Of a stretch of 64,000 bases of DNA, positions 11,668 through 25,654 are shown in pieces. The translations under genes were made by a program, and so were the position numbers. Position 1 is the first letter of the stretch, and each line of letters begins with the position of its first letter. The notes beneath the pieces were generated by a model. The model saw only the letters and a list, made by a program, of their open reading frames with translations. It ran no database searches and was not told the origin of the DNA. Source of the stretch: Lonicera japonica (taxonomy: Eukaryota > Streptophyta > Magnoliopsida > Dipsacales > Caprifoliaceae); assembly GCA_021464415.1 (NCBI GenBank), contig CM038471.1, positions 33,143,234-33,207,233 on the forward strand, read 5' to 3'.

Positions 11668-13205
11668 TGTTTTGTTATTTGTTTGACTTATAAATAAGCC
11701 ATGGTTTAAATTGGCACCGAGAGAAATAAAATTCTAACCTTCAAGTTCTTGCATGTAAATTCTGTTCTTAAACGAAATTCCGGTAATGGAAAAAACAAAA
11801 TTAAAAGCACACATTAAAGTTGTGATAAAAGATATATAATCGTAAAGGATCTTTATAGATATTTTTGGAGTGTTAAAGTAAATGATATTTGAGTATATAT
11901 TTTCAACATACCCTAGTTTCAATGTATTTTCATATATTTTCCTACAGAAAATGGTACTTCCGTTTATCCTATAATTCATCATTACCATTATATTTTTTAA
12001 TTTTGTTAAAATTAAAAAGATTGGTGCAGTAAATTAATGTATAAAATTACTTAAACAATAAATCTTCTCCGTTTCCGGGGAAAAAGTTTCGTTTAACTTA
12101 TGGAATGGGATGTACGATTTAGCCCATATGGTGAAGTAACTAATTTAATTTTTCGATGAAGACGTAATTTTTTCTATTACAAAATAAAAGGTTTAATTTT
12201 TGACTTGGTTTGAGTGATTAATTAAATTTTAAATCTTTTTACCATCCACATATTTAGATGAACTTCATAAATGGTGAAACGTTCAAAAATAAATAAGAAA
12301 CAAATCATGTATATTTTTTTTAAAACAAAACAAAACAACCATTAAATTAAATCAAAAGATAAAGCATTACAAAAAAAAGAGGGCGAACAAACTTCCAACT
12401 CTCACAATCAAATGAAGAACCGGATGCCCGAAATAGAAAATTAGCGATCTGGTTCGCCGATCTACGCACATACGCAAAACTGCACATATGCAAATCATAT
12501 ATATATATATATTGAAGTAAAATATAGAAGTGAAATGGTCTCTTTCATTCTCATGCTGCCTACTGCCTAGTGGCTCCCTTTTTAAATGCATTTACTCCAT
12601 GCTTATGATATATTAAGCGTTTGTTGATATTGGAGAATGCATACGCTTTGGCTTTTATTATTGTATTTAGATGAAAGACTAAAAATGTAAAATGAAATTT
12701 ACATTTTTTTACAACATGGGTAATATATTTTTTTTCGATGATTTTGATAATATAATGACCTTTTAATTTTTTTTCAAAATGGATAAAAGTGATAGTAATA
12801 AGTGTCATTACATATTACTCAAAATGTAAACAAATTAAAAATTTGTTGTCAAAATTATCGAAAAAAAATATGTTACCCATTTTATTAAAAAAAATGTAAA
12901 ATTCATTGTACTTTTTGATCTTTTATTCTTATATTTATGTATGTGTTTTGGCCATAAGAAAATGTAAAATAATGAATACACCAGCAACTTTTTCTCTCCT
13001 ATTTTACTGCTCATTGACTGTAGCTCTGTCATTTTTTATAATCTCGTCTCTTTAATTGCTTAGATTTACGTTATTCTTAAGAAACTTAATTATTTAACTC
13101 AATCCCAGCACAATTTTTGCCTTCATCACTATTCAAGTATGGAGGGTCATCATCTTTAACCTCTTTTCTCTTCCACTATATTCATTCTGCAACATTCAAT
13201 CTGGC
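11668..13205. other. Gene-free AT-rich stretch
   Basis: Long A/T-rich DNA with short TA microsatellites (about 12498-12515). Small open frames here are low-complexity and unsupported. Confidence 0.4.
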
Positions 13206-13711
13206 CTTATTAATGGATCGGATTTGGATCGAATTTAGATGAATCTAAATCTATATTTAAAAAAGCTTTTGGATCGGATCATGTAACAGATCACCCAAAT
13301 ATTAATCCATATTCAAATTTATTCGGATCAGATATTATCCGACCCGTTTAAATTTTTAATCATATAATAAACAGTTTGTAAATATATAAAAATTAATGAA
13401 ACATACATAGAAGTTAAGCATAACAACCGCCAAATTTCTTCTATTTTTGTAAAAAAAAACTTATTTAGTACTTTTTAAGTTATAATTATTTTCTATAAAT
13501 GTATAAATAATAAGAGGGTAATTATAAATAACGATGAATTTAAGTATAAATGTGTCTCTTGAGTCGGATCGGATTAACATATATCGATATCCGATTTGTT
13601 AATCAATGGCCTAACGGGTTCGGACGATAGAGGGATTAAAAATCTCAATCCATATCCTACTAAACAGATCGAATTTTGGTACAAATTCGATCCATTGACG
13701 GACGTAATTCG
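13206..13711. mobile_element. Diverged inverted-repeat element (probable non-autonomous DNA transposon)
   Basis: The left part (ATGGATCGGATTTGGATCGA, about 13214) and the inverted right part (AATGGATCGAATTTG, about 13680-13695) match imperfectly. The interior is rich in GGATCGGAT/ATCCGA words in both orientations, as in subterminal regions of plant hAT elements. Boundaries and target duplication are not resolved. Confidence 0.4.
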
Positions 13712-15594
13712 GCCCACCAACGCCCTTTTCCTTCCGATCCCCCTCCCTGTCTAATTTTTCTTCCCACTTTTCCTATCGTCTCTAATCCATTTAATTTCTG
13801 TTTTGAAAATTAAAATATCCACGAAATGTATTATGAATCCCTTTTTTTTCCTTATGCCCCTAAAAAGATCTCTCTCTTCCTAAGGAAAGAAAAAAGCTTC
13901 TCATGTTCATGTAACATCAGCCATTTCTACCTTAAGAAATAACTTTTCAAAAAGTCAGCCAATTCTTTTCATACTTAGTTTACCTAATAAAAAATTATGT
14001 TCTTAATCATTTTTCATTTTGGATTAAATCATATGCTAAATTTTTATTTTATTTTTTTACTTTTGCTTTGCTATTGTTGCATGTTTGTCTCCTTTTTCCT
14101 ATCTTCAAGACACCAAAGTCAGAAGTAAATATCATATTATACTTTTCATTTTCTTAACTGATATGTTTCCTTTAGAAATTCAATTAATTTTCTTTACTAT
14201 ATAATGTCTACGTAGTTCTAATTAATTAATTGCTAATTTTATTTTTGTACAGTTGTTGTTTATGACTCAAAAGCTAAAAGGTATTCTTTTGTGCTAAAAT
14301 TGTAGTCTCAACATATATTATTAATTTATTGCTATTGTAATTAAGTTTCTCTAATCTTACTTTGTGTTTAATGTCACCAAATTAAACAAATGCATGTTAT
14401 TTTATTCTACAATGCTCTCACTTTAAAAATAAAAAAAAATGATATACAATTGATGTATCAGTTATTAGATATATTGGTCAGTAAATAAACAATCCTAATT
14501 ACTTGCAGGTAGGTGTCAATTTAGACTAACAAATATATCTGTGTATTCTTTGCGTGTTTAATTAGATTACTCTTTAGATGAAAGTGTGAATTAGAGTTTC
14601 TATCCCTTTGTAATTGTTGCAGGTTTATCTTCTAATATTTTGTTCTACCTTTAATTAAGACACTAATTGTTGTAGGTTTATCTTCTGATTCAATTTCTGC
14701 TTAATATTACAATCCTTGAGCATTGTTCTTCAAGGTGCGGTTTCATTTTGGACTTTCTAATTATGAGGAGGCAGATTGTATTATTAATTTTGAAATTCTT
14801 CTTATTTTTTATGTCTATGTAAATGTAATGTAGTGGCGCATAAGCTGACATTTGATAAATGAAAACATCTATGGTTTCAGTTTCAATTTTATTTTATTTT
14901 TGTGCATGAATAAAGCATATATATCTTAGTTCATATTGAAATAGACAATGTAAGAATTTATTTCAAATGATACAAAATTTGCTTGCGATTATACTCGATG
15001 TTTTTTACCAATATTATTTTCATTATATTCAACTAATTCATTACAAATGTATTATTTTATACATAAAAGTAGATTCTTAATAACATCACAAGTGTGATTT
15101 TATTGAAATAAAAATTGAACAAATATGTATAAATTATAAATTTACAGTAAAATTATAATATTATTATGCGCCTGCACATCATGTAGGTTAAAAGCTAGTT
15201 TACTTTTAAATTGTGCAATTCCTTTCTACAAAGAATAAGCATAACGCGTATAGTGCTAAAAGAACAATAACATATATAGTATGGACATAGAAAACTTTTG
15301 TGTAGTGGTAAGTAAGGTCGTTCTCCTTACTTCGAACCTTTTCTAAGGTGTTTGATGGTGCTAAATCTAGACATTGTCTGTCCTGTATATGAGAAAACTT
15401 ATCTTCTATTAGGCTCATGAAATTTACTCCTTCAATATGTTCTGCAAGTAAAATAACCCATTGTATACAGTAAAAGGCCAAATACTCCCTGCGGATGGAA
15501 ATTAAACATTTATACTTGGGCCTAAAGCTACTTCAATCTTCTCTACCTACTAAAAACACGAGCTAGACGTACGAGATCTATCATTACTTAATTA
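13712..15594. other. Gene-free stretch
   Basis: AT-rich; a phrase like GTTGCAGGTTTATCTTCT recurs around 14620 and 14670. No domain-bearing reading frame, tRNA or clear TE end was recognised. Confidence 0.4.
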
Positions 15595-18535
15595 TATCAT
15601 TCACTCTTTGTTATTGATGTTATACGAATGAACTATCCGCTACTTAATTATTTATTTATATGCCAATTAGTATCCTTCTTGTTCTGTTAACAGGAAGGTC
15701 TTAAGTTCAATTCACATAAACGTAGTTATCAAAAACTTTGTTAATCCACCTATATGGGGTGGTTGTATATCCAACTTTATTGTTGTAGTGATTGTGATTT
15801 ATAGTACATATAAAAAATAATATATTGTATGAGAAAAAAAGTTGTGTCATTAATTTATTGCTTTGTATAAAAAAAAATTAATTATCTATATACATGATAT
15901 ATTTAATTATATAAATTCTTATAAGGTGTCATGCACCCAAAAAAATATTTATGGCTTCGTCACTAGGGTGACCACCGCATAAGCCTGTGAGTGAAGTAAA
16001 GAGAGAGTGTGTGTGTGTGTGTGTGCATAGGGTCCGGTTCTAGCAAGGACCTGCCCTTTAGCACATAATTTTCATCGCCAAAAATGTTAAAAGAATTTTT
16101 TGTGAAAAAATTCGTTGTCAAATGGCAGATCCATATACAAATTGTTCGCATTGGATGCTCGATGGCCATATATATATATATATATTTTGAGCACCACTTG
16201 ATTTTTTCTTCTTGTATCATCTACTCTTTTGTGTAGGTGTGGACTGTCGAGTAAGGGGAATGTCCGTGTGGAGAGTCAACACTCTTACCACTGGGCTAAC
16301 TACCCACTCCTGCCATATATATATATATATATATATTTATTCATTTATCACATAAGATTAGTTTTATAATAATTTTCTTTTAATTCGTAGTAGTTAAATT
16401 TTTCCCAAGAAGTAGGTTGCATAAACAAAAGTAAATTGAGAAGATTGACAAACCAATACATATATGAGTCATGTTAAATATATATTTTAAAATACATATA
16501 TGAGTCCAAACAACATGTCAAACCAATACATTACAAATTAAATATATATTTTAAAATACATATTAAACACTTTTAAATAAAAAAAAGTATTTATCAATAT
16601 GTATTAAATAAGGTATATATTTTTATGTAAAATATTATTAATTTCATTTAAATTATAATTAACATGTGCTCTTCATTTTCCATTATTTATGTAGTTTTGA
16701 AACTAACCAATTTTTGTTTATTTTTATTTTTGAAAAAGAGACATTTGCACGCATGTATAATGAATGAGTTGCGTTTCTGTCATTTTGTTCCAAAATTTGT
16801 ACTAATGCTTATTTATTTTCATATGGTATGTAATTCAGGGTTTGTCTCAAAAAACTAAAAAATCAGGGTTGTCCGTACAAAATAATGTCCGGTTTGTGAC
16901 TGAAATTTAATAAAATTTTGAGTCCTGTCTAATTGCATATAAATAAAACTTTTAAATAAATTGAACTGACGTCAGTTTGCAAGCTTCAATTAATTTTTGA
17001 CAAGAATTCTGGTAGAATCTGGTCCCTTATTTATGTTATTTATTTATTTTATTTTATTTGAAGTGTGGTCCATTATTTATTAGATGTAATTTTTGCCTCT
17101 ACTCTCTATACGAGCGTCCTTTATTTATTGGGGGTATTTTTCATTTTTTTTTAACTCCCCTCACGCAAAAATTAAAAAAAAAAAAAATAAAAGAAAGAAA
17201 ACACCGGTTACAACAAAATATGAACTTGTATTCTTTTTAATTTACCTGAATATGATGAGATCCAACATATGAAATTTGAAACTGAGTTTTTTAAATTTTC
17301 AAGAAGTTGAGTTCATTCTTAAAGGATTCTTGTTTGTTTAAAAATTCTTTTACAAATATTATTCATATTTACGCAAAATGTTATTGTAGAAATTTGAGTT
17401 TTACCATTTACAAAGATGCGGAAAAAATGATCAAACGTTTTTATTTATATGATACAATTTACAAAGAGTTTTTACATATATGGAAGAAAAGAGAAAATTA
17501 TACAACTTAATATCTAAAATGCCTTACACTTCTTTCTCCTTATATAATAGAGAAATCATATTGTACCTACAAAAGCAACATCAATCATCATCTATATTAT
17601 AAAAGATCAAGTTTGACCAAATTTTTTATCTAAAAAGTATACGAATTTAATGGTTAAAAATACACATCTTATGGTGTGCATTAGTTCTACACCCTTTGAT
17701 GAGTTTTATATACACATCAAGATGTCACATCAAAGTTAAAATACTCACACCAATAATATACACACAATAAACTTTCACAAGCTAATAAGTTTGTCTATAC
17801 TAAAAAATTCAAAATTCAATAAAAAATTAATTTTTAAAATCTACTAATCAATAACAATTAAATAAGATCCATCATGACTATAAAATTATGTAAAAAAAAT
17901 AAAAAAAATTATTGAGTAACATTTAAGAATCAACACATTGTTGAATTATTTTTACATTTTCCGTTGAGTTTATTGTATTAAAAAATTATTTTGTCGAGAT
18001 CAAAAAAAATAATTTTAAAAATATGATTAATAGATTGAACATACATTTCGGTTGATGTTTGTCAAAATAAACTAATTATATTTGTCTATTTAAATTTAGA
18101 ACACGTTACTCTTTTTATACTATTATTTCACCGTGCTAGATGGCAAGTGTATACCCTAGTCTCTTTATATTTAATGTCCAACTATCCAACCATATTACTG
18201 TTTAAAAAGTTAATTAATAGTAACTTATTATTCATATTTTTTACTGTACTTTTTAAAATTTTGTCCGCACAATTAATAATTACTACTATCTTCTGCGAAT
18301 TCCAAGAACTTTTTATTTGTCTTCCCTATGTTTCCTTAATAAACAGGCCCTAAAATATTTTTATATTTTGGTAGAGGAGCCTTGTGTAGTTTTCTTGAAT
18401 CTAGATAAGCGAAGTATGAAATCTCTTTCGACCTATCATTTATACTGTCTTTTCTTTCTGTGTTGAAATAGAAACATATTATGAAATTCATTTTTTATTT
18501 ATTTCACGAGATAGATTATTAGTATACTAAATGAA
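15595..18535. repeat. Tandem segmental duplication, copy A
   Basis: Aligns by eye with 19053-21880 through several blocks in the same order: TTATTGATGTTATACGAA near 15620 versus 19070, GGCAGATCCATATACAA near 16123 versus 19540, AGGGTTGTCCGTACAAAATA near 16865 versus 21256, TTGAACTGACGTCAG near 16960 versus 21345, and AATAAACAGGCCCTAAAATA near 18338 versus 21685. Copy A contains a stretch (about 17590-18330) absent from copy B. No gene is recognised in either copy. Confidence 0.75.
17590..18130. repeat. Dispersed repeat shared with 63150-63790
   Basis: Shares long near-identical phrases with the far end of the window, for example ACTCACACCAATAATATACA and TATGTAAAAA/TGTGTAAAAA contexts in the same order and orientation. 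It is missing from the paralogous copy B, so it probably entered copy A as an insertion. Type unknown; no TIR or coding region was identified. Confidence 0.6.
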
Positions 18536-19638
18536 TATTTATAGTTTTAAAAATTATCTTTAAGAGTGTGTATATATATATTAAATATCTTTTCATGCAT
18601 TTAATATATTTTTTTAGATATAATACCCATCTGGAGTGCTAATTTGTCTTACTTTAATTATTGGGATTTATTTCTCTAATTTTGGGTTGGTGGAGACTTT
18701 TTTTTCTCATCAAAATACTCAATTTAAAAGTGGATGTATTCATCATCTAAAATTCTTGGAAAATAAACATATCTGTCAATTATTGATTACACCCATTTCT
18801 AGGCTTTGTGGAAATAATATTCTCATCATGATTATTGTATCTACTAAGTTTCTTGAAAAAAATAGTTATTTTTTCTTCAAAATAAGACACTTCTTCTTCT
18901 TCTTCAAAAATGAGATCTGACATCTTTAGGGCAAGAGTTTAGCCTCCAAAATGGAAAGGTGTATACAAATCACACCTGCAACGATTTTCGTCACCAAAAA
19001 TATTTCCTAATATTTTGGTGAAAAAAAAATGTCACTATGGTGTCAGTCCGTATACCATTCATTCTTTATTATTGATGTTGTACGAATTGAATGAACTATC
19101 CACTATTTAATTATTTATTTACATACAAACTGGCATCTTCCCCATCCACGTAATAAGAAGCTCGTGAGTACGATCAACATAATGTGGTTGTCAAACACTT
19201 TATTGGATACCTGTATGTAGCAATTGTATATCCACTTTTATTGTGGTGGTGGTTGCAATTTATAATTCATATTAAAAATGTTGTATTGTATAAGAAAAAA
19301 TTATATAATAAATTTATCGATTTGTATCAAACATAAAAATATCTATTTACATGATATATTTATATCAATTCTTATAAAGTGTCTCACCCCAAAACAATAT
19401 ATAGGGTCACCACTAGTGCACGAGTCTGTGAGTGGAGTGAAGTATGTGTGACTACGGACAAGTCCTTTAGTGCAGATTTTTCGTCGCCCAAAATACTGAA
19501 AGATTTTTCATTACAAAAATCCATTCTCAAAGGGCAGATCCATATACAAGCTGCCCGCACTAGATTCTCGATCGCGACATATCTATATATATCTATTTCA
19601 TGAAATTAGTTTTATAATAATTTTCTTTTAATTCGAAT

Positions 19639-19933
19639 GATCTGTTTGAGAACAATATGAAAAAAGAAAATAAAAAAAATTGATTTTTGTGAGAAGATGA
19701 AAAATATGGTTAGATATTTTCTTACTTTGTGTTTTTTACTTTTTTTGAATGGAAAAAAATTCTTTGGTGGTTGAAGAGGAAAAGAAAAATTCAAAAAATA
19801 AAAAAAGACGGAGGATATTTAATCATAAATTGAGGCATGTGAGAGTATCTCATCACATGCTTTAATTTATTTTCTAACTTCTTACCCAAATTAAATGTTG
19901 TTCTTATCATTTTTCATGTTATCAAACAGAGCC
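19639..19933. mobile_element. MITE, 295 bp, absent from duplicate copy A
   Basis: The left end GATCTGTTTGAGAACA and inverted right end GGCTCTGTTTGATAACA form TIRs. The paralogous site near 16390 reads straight through without the insert. The target duplication is not clear after divergence. The TIR resembles hAT/Harbinger-type MITEs with a CTGTTTG core. Confidence 0.65.
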
Positions 19934-20573
19934 AAAGTGGTTAAATTTTTCCCAAGAGGTAGGTTGCATGACCAAAAGTAAATTTATAAAGATTGGTGGC
20001 ATTATACGTCCAAATAGCATTAACGTTTTTGCCAAACCAACACATTGCAAATTATTTATGGGTCATGTTAACGTGTGTCTTAAGGGTACAGGTTAAACGA
20101 CTATAAATAAAAAAGTAATTATATACCTATATGCAATAAATAAGACACAAATTTTCATGCAAAATATTATTGATGTCATTCAGATTATGGTTAACACGTG
20201 CTCCTCATTTTTCATTATTTAATTTATACAGTTTTGAAGCTACCAACTTTTTATTTATTTATATTTTAATATTTACGCGCATATATAATGAATTAATTGC
20301 ATGTGTTTCTGTCATTTTGTCCTAAAATTTGTACTAATGTTTATTTATTTTCTTATTATATTTAATTCAAACGGAGATATTTGCGATTCTAATATTTATT
20401 ATAAAAATTTTAATTTTTCATTTGGTCTTTGATAATTAAATAAAATATATATTATTTAATTATATAAAATCGAATATAAATTTAATAATTTTATACTTGA
20501 CAATTAAAAATTAAATTTATAAATTTATACTCAATTGACAAAAACCAAATAATAGGCTTGCCAATATATTTGC

Positions 20574-21235
20574 GGGGCAATTAAAAAAAATGGCTTATTA
20601 GAGAAAGATTTTCACACTAAAGTTAAGGAATAATTTTTTTTAAAAATAAAGGGCCTATTTTTTTATTTTATTGATAATATGACATGTGCCTTTTTTTTTA
20701 TTATAAAATGACATCCCAACCCTTAAAATAAACTAAAAAATACCAATATGCATTAAAATATGGACTGCAATATGAACTTTGCAGTCTATATTTCACTGCA
20801 ATATGAACTTTGCAGTCCATATTTCACTGCAATGTGAACTTTGCAGTCGATATTTTTAGTGCAAAGTTCAATTGCAGTCCATATTTTACTGCAATGTGAA
20901 CTTTGCAGTCCATATTTTTAGTGCAAAGTTCATATTGCAGTCCATATTTCACTGCAATATGAACTTTGCAGTTCATATTTTATTGCAATATGAACTTTGC
21001 AGTCCATATTTTTTGTGTAAAATTCATAAAAAGGGGTAATTTAGGTAATACATAACATGTTTTTATTAATTAAATGATATTTAAATTTATTCAAATACAT
21101 TCATTTAAAATATAAAACAAAATAGGCCTCTTACACTATTACCAATTAAAAATAGGCCATTCATTCAAAAAAATATTATTCATTGGATTTTTAGTAAAAA
21201 TCAATGTATAATAAACCCTTCTACCTAATTTCTAG
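20574..21235 (+). mobile_element. Non-autonomous Mutator-like element, copy 1, with palindrome array
   Basis: It runs from GGGGCAATTAAAA to CTAATTTCTAG and is flanked by a 9-bp direct duplication with one mismatch (TATATTTGC 20565-20573; TATATTTAC 21236-21244). A second copy lies inverted at 50511-51205 with a perfect 9-bp duplication. A 9-bp target duplication is characteristic of Mutator-like elements, although the terminal inverted repeats are weak. There is no coding capacity; the centre is an array of ACTGCAA..TTGCAGT palindromes. Confidence 0.75.
20759..21012. repeat. Array of imperfect palindromes (ACTGCAA..TTTGCAGT)
   Basis: About seven units built from ACTGCAATATGAACTTTGC-type words and their reverse complements, separated by CATATTT-type spacers. 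Each unit can fold into a short hairpin, and alternating orientation makes larger foldbacks possible. Also found in the inverted copy at 50770-51023. Confidence 0.8.
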
Positions 21236-21880
21236 TATATTTACCCATTAATTTAGGGTTGTCCGTACAAAATAATGTCCAGTTTGTGACCGTGAAATTT
21301 AATAAAATTTTGAGTCCTGTCAAATGCTTAAAACTTTTAAATAAATTGAACTGGCGTCAGCCTGCAAACTTCAATTAATTTTTGACAGGATTGACCGGCC
21401 AAAGGGAAGGGAGAAAAAAAGAATTCTGGTAGAATCTGGTCCCCCTATTTTTCCTTTTTTTTTTTTTTTGAAGTGGGATCTATTATTTATTAGATGTTAT
21501 TTTTGTCTCTAACTCTCTATACGTGCGTCCTTTGTTTATTGGGTATTAAAAAAAAATTGACAAACGCAATACTTACAACAAAATATGAAATTGTGTTATT
21601 TTTAATTTACCTAAATACAATTATAATTTTTATGTCTTAATAAGTAGGTTAAGATATTTTTAAAAGTATTCATAAGCATCTTTAATAAACAAGCCCTAAA
21701 ATATTTTTGTATCTTAATAGAGGGGCCCTTTGTGGTTTTTCTGGATCAAGGCAGGCGAAGTATCATAACTCTTTTTACCCATCATTTATACTATCTTTTT
21801 TCTTGAGTTAAAATGAAAACATGTTATGAAATTCACTTTTTACATATTTCAAGAGGCAGATTATTAGTATTAGCTTCTAG

Positions 21881-22811
21881 AACACACTTTATGTATGTGC
21901 AGAAGATGAAATAAAATAAATTGTATGTAAAATAATATTTTGTATTCGTAAGTACATAATTAGTTTATGGCCTCTTTGTGGATTTTTTTTAATTATAAAA
22001 TTAGTTCATTTTCGATTAGTCAATTAAAAGTTTATGCATCTAAAATGATTCAATTTTACTTGATGGACTGTTCGGCAGAATTAAATGAGATATTGAAAAT
22101 GTTAGAATACCATGTTTTGAAATAGGTGTTCTTGTTTACACGCACAAAGTTTTTTTTTTTTTGACTCTGTTTCTCTTTTTCTAATTTTGATAAGTTCGCA
22201 ACCAAAGAATCTCTTAGTTTTTATTTTTAAAAAAAAAGGAAAAGAAAAATAACCCCCCCTCTTATTCTTCAATGCCACACATAAATCCTCCACACTGGTG
22301 ATCTATTTCAAATCAGTGGTTGTACACATATTAATTGTGAAGTTAACATCACATATATAATCAATTTTGACTTCTCGGTATTCGATTGTGTGCATATATT
22401 CATCAAACGGCTAGTGAACGTTGCCCTTTTTTGCTAGCATTGGCAGCTTTATCCATTCAGAGGAATTGTTTATTTTTCAAGATTTTCGAACTGAATCATC
22501 TCGTAAGATCTTTTTGCTTATAGTAGGCTTAAAGCATTAAAAGAAACACAAAAAATAAACAATGTAGAAGAACTATTCCTTACTGTTTAGTTGATAGTAA
22601 ATAATTCATTTGTAATCTCCAATAACTCTTGCTTGGGATTATCAATAGAAATAGTAGGAGCCTTATAATTAAAATCAATTTTTCTTTGAAACTCGGCTAT
22701 CCAGGACAAAGGTAAATCTAGTAGTATATTTCAAAGAGAGGATTTATTGAGTGTTGAAGAAATATGATAAATAGATTTATGTAAATATCCTATTTGATAA
22801 AAAAAAAAAAA
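21881..22811. other. Gene-free stretch
   Basis: AT-rich non-coding DNA ending in a poly-A run (about 22799-22811) at the junction with the truncated LTR. No gene seen. Confidence 0.4.
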
Positions 22812-23654
22812 TATCACGCGACAAGTTCCCTAAACACAGACCAATCACTTTATGACAAATCAATCTGTCAGAGGATGACTTCAGCCATTTGTCGCACGAC
22901 AATCACTCCCAAGTACTATAAATAGGCCAACACCCCCAAGGGTTGAAATTAAAGAGGGGATTTCTATAACTAAAAATCTCTTATATACATTCTGATTTTA
23001 TGATATTTGAAGTATCATAAGTGTAATTTATTATCTCGTTGGATTTCAAAGGAATCTTCGAATCTATTCATAACACTCGATGTGTTTTATACTGGATTCA
23101 AATTCTCAGAAATATTTGAAGAAGAAAAGCTGATTATCGCCAGAATTATCTCTGCCGTATTATATTTTCTCTCTTTATTTCCTATATATATCGTCTGGAA
23201 GGTAATGAAAGTCTCTTTTAGCCTTTAAATTATATACCTGTGTACTCGTTTTCATTTCTTATATCTGTTGTTTTGTTTGCATTCTAATTGAGTAAACTCA
23301 TTGTCAAGTTACAAATAGTCTGCTCTTTTCAAAAGGGCGGAATGGGTGCTTAACACCTTCTCAAACCATAACATATTTCCCGAACCTCTTTAAAATTCCG
23401 GTTTCATAGACAACCGTGTAAGGGAAAGGCTTGTCTATAGCCTTTTTCTTACACAAATCCTTTTGTCCATTTTCTCATAAAACGTACTGGCGACTCTGAA
23501 TGAACCTCTTTACATGTAGAAATAGAAAATAGGATTGTATAAACTCGATGTATTACCCCATAAAAGAAAATGGAACGATAAAATCATTTTTGATGTTTCA
23601 GACTCCCAAACTAGAGGGGATGAGACCTGAGGGGTCGCATTTGCGGATTCTCAC
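22812..23654 (+). mobile_element. 5'-truncated solo LTR of a Tat/Ogre-like gypsy family
   Basis: Homologous to the gypsy LTR at 40182-42432 read on the other strand: shared TATAAATAGGCCAACACCCC (22917 here), the CCGTATTATATTTTCTCTCT block (about 23155) and the terminal GGATTCTCAC (23645-23654). It contains two degenerate copies of the TGTCGCGCGACA palindrome (22812-22823 and 22890-22901) upstream of the TATA box. The 5' end starting TGTAGACACC is missing; the sequence begins abruptly after a poly-A run. Confidence 0.7.
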
Positions 23655-25490
23655 GCTCGTATTTTTAATAAAACTATAAAACATCGTAATTTTTAATACA
23701 ATAATTAAATTGTAAGAAAAATTATATATTTGAAATATATGCATCAAGACCTATAAATCAAGATCCATTGTGTTGATAAGATTATATAGAAAAATATATT
23801 GAAAATAGCATAAAGTTACATATTACATATGGTGATATCTTATTCGATCTTTTAAATTTTACAAAAGAATTTACAAAATAATCATTGGAGCAAACAACAA
23901 AAATTATACTTCCATTTCTACGTAAAAGTGAGTTGATACAAAAGATATACACAATACATTTTATACAACGATTGTAGATGCTCTAAGTCCCTTAATAAGG
24001 TTTTACAGAAAATTGTGGAAAGGGCCATTGCACTAACATATATAACTACTAGACTAGTTCAGATAAAACAATAATGTTAAGTGGTTTACTAGTTCAGTAG
24101 TAGGTTACTTTATTAAATGTTTAAGGTTTAAACCATCTTGCAAACATATTTTTTAATAAAAACAATTCACACGAGTAAAAATACAATAACAAAAGTTTGA
24201 CCTATTTTCTGGCAGTTGAATTGCATTTTCGCTTAATAATATATAATAAATATAGGGTTATTTCCCGTTTTAAGGTTTAAGTCAAAATTCTTCAGTTTAT
24301 GTCCGTTTTGAGTTTGTTTACTGTTTTAAGCGTAAAATATTTGTTTTTAAATCAGAATTGAGTAATTCCAAAGCCAAAAGTTTTCAAATTTGATTTTATA
24401 TGTTCTTAGGTATTTGTCTACTATTTTTCATAATTTCAAAGCTTGTTTAATTTAATTATATCTAGCTAAATCGTCAGTTAGGGGTCCGTAGTGAAAGATG
24501 CGAACTTAATCTTTGAATGTAATCCAATTTATGTTTGAATATGATTTTTCCATTGTTTATAGATCACCTACTGAATTTATAAGTATTTTCTTATAAACAT
24601 GTTTCCATAGGTTAGCTTAGAAATTCCATTTGATTAAGAACCGTAAAACGTTAATTCATGAATTTTCGCACCAAAACCCTAACATGACTGATTTAAGGAC
24701 GGTCTTTATCCTCTAATTAGTTTGGTTAGTTTATTAAGTGAATTAGTTGATTTAGCGCTGCTTTAGTATTTATTCACATAAGTGCCGAAAAAGTATTAGT
24801 TTTGACTTTTGGCATTCTTTTTAAGACGGATTTGATTTGAATCACGTTCAAACATATTCAAACCTTAGGAGAGTATTAAGCTACTGATTTTTGGGAATTT
24901 AAATCAACTTGGATTATTTTTGTCACGTACTAGCAGTACTAGATCTTCAATTCCACTTTTTCAAATTCAAAAAGCTTCACTATCAAATTCTATTACTCGA
25001 AGCTAGTTTATATAGTCTTTGTCACGCATGGTCTATCATATACTTGTAGTAGAAATATAATTGGATAGTATGAGAGTTTAGGAGTTGAACTTTAGTGAAA
25101 AATCCTATTTAAACTTAAATTTGGATTACCCGATTGGACTAGTTTCATATTCCCAAACTACGGATACCCTTAATGTCTATTTCTTGTTAGTTTAAGTAGA
25201 TTTAATATTCTGTTTTGTTCAATTAGTATGCTGTTTTATGTTATTTATTTATTTATAATTCATTTGCATGTTCCCCTAGTGCATTTAGGAAGCCTTTTAG
25301 GTAGATAACTTGCGCTTGTGGATTTCCTTTAATTTTGCATCCTAAGACTAGATTTGCCTTTAGTTTTAATTTAGTTAGTTAGTAATTTAATTTAGTTTCA
25401 TTTTTCCTTCATTATTCCCCATTTCAATCATTTTTTCTTTTGTTTTCCTTTCTTTCCCCTGAGAGAGATAACTAGAAGAAATAGGCTCTT
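23655..25490. other. Gene-free stretch, possibly old LTR sequence
   Basis: No coding region recognised. The stretch ends in the LTR-like block at 25495-25600 and may be the body of a decayed LTR, but no boundaries are visible. Confidence 0.35.
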
Positions 25491-25494
25491 TACA

Positions 25495-25600
25495 TTCCAT
25501 CTGGTTCGACCTTGGACTTTCCAAGTATACTATAGCTTAACCACTTGTACTTGGGCGTAATACTTCGCAGTTTTTTAGCGTAATCAGCTACCAGGAACAT
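25495..25600 (+). mobile_element. Degenerate 3' LTR end and primer-binding region (Athila/Tat-like)
   Basis: The phrase GGTTCGACCTTGGACTTTCC, then ACTTGTACTTGGGCG, then GTTTTTTAGCGTAATCAGC resembles the conserved 3' end of plant gypsy LTRs followed by a decayed primer-binding region. A similar block is at 60556-60645. The copia element begins about 55 bases downstream. Confidence 0.4.
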
Positions 25601-25654
25601 TAGGATCTGTGTTTTACCACGTAGACCTGAACAACACAATCGGGATGCCTCCCA

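Larger units (their letters stand above)
19053..21880. repeat. Tandem segmental duplication, copy B
   Basis: Second copy of the 15595-18535 segment. It carries two insertions absent from copy A: a MITE at 19639-19933 and the palindrome-bearing element at 20574-21235, the latter with extra flanking AT-rich DNA. Copy A therefore serves as an approximate empty-site reference. Confidence 0.75.
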
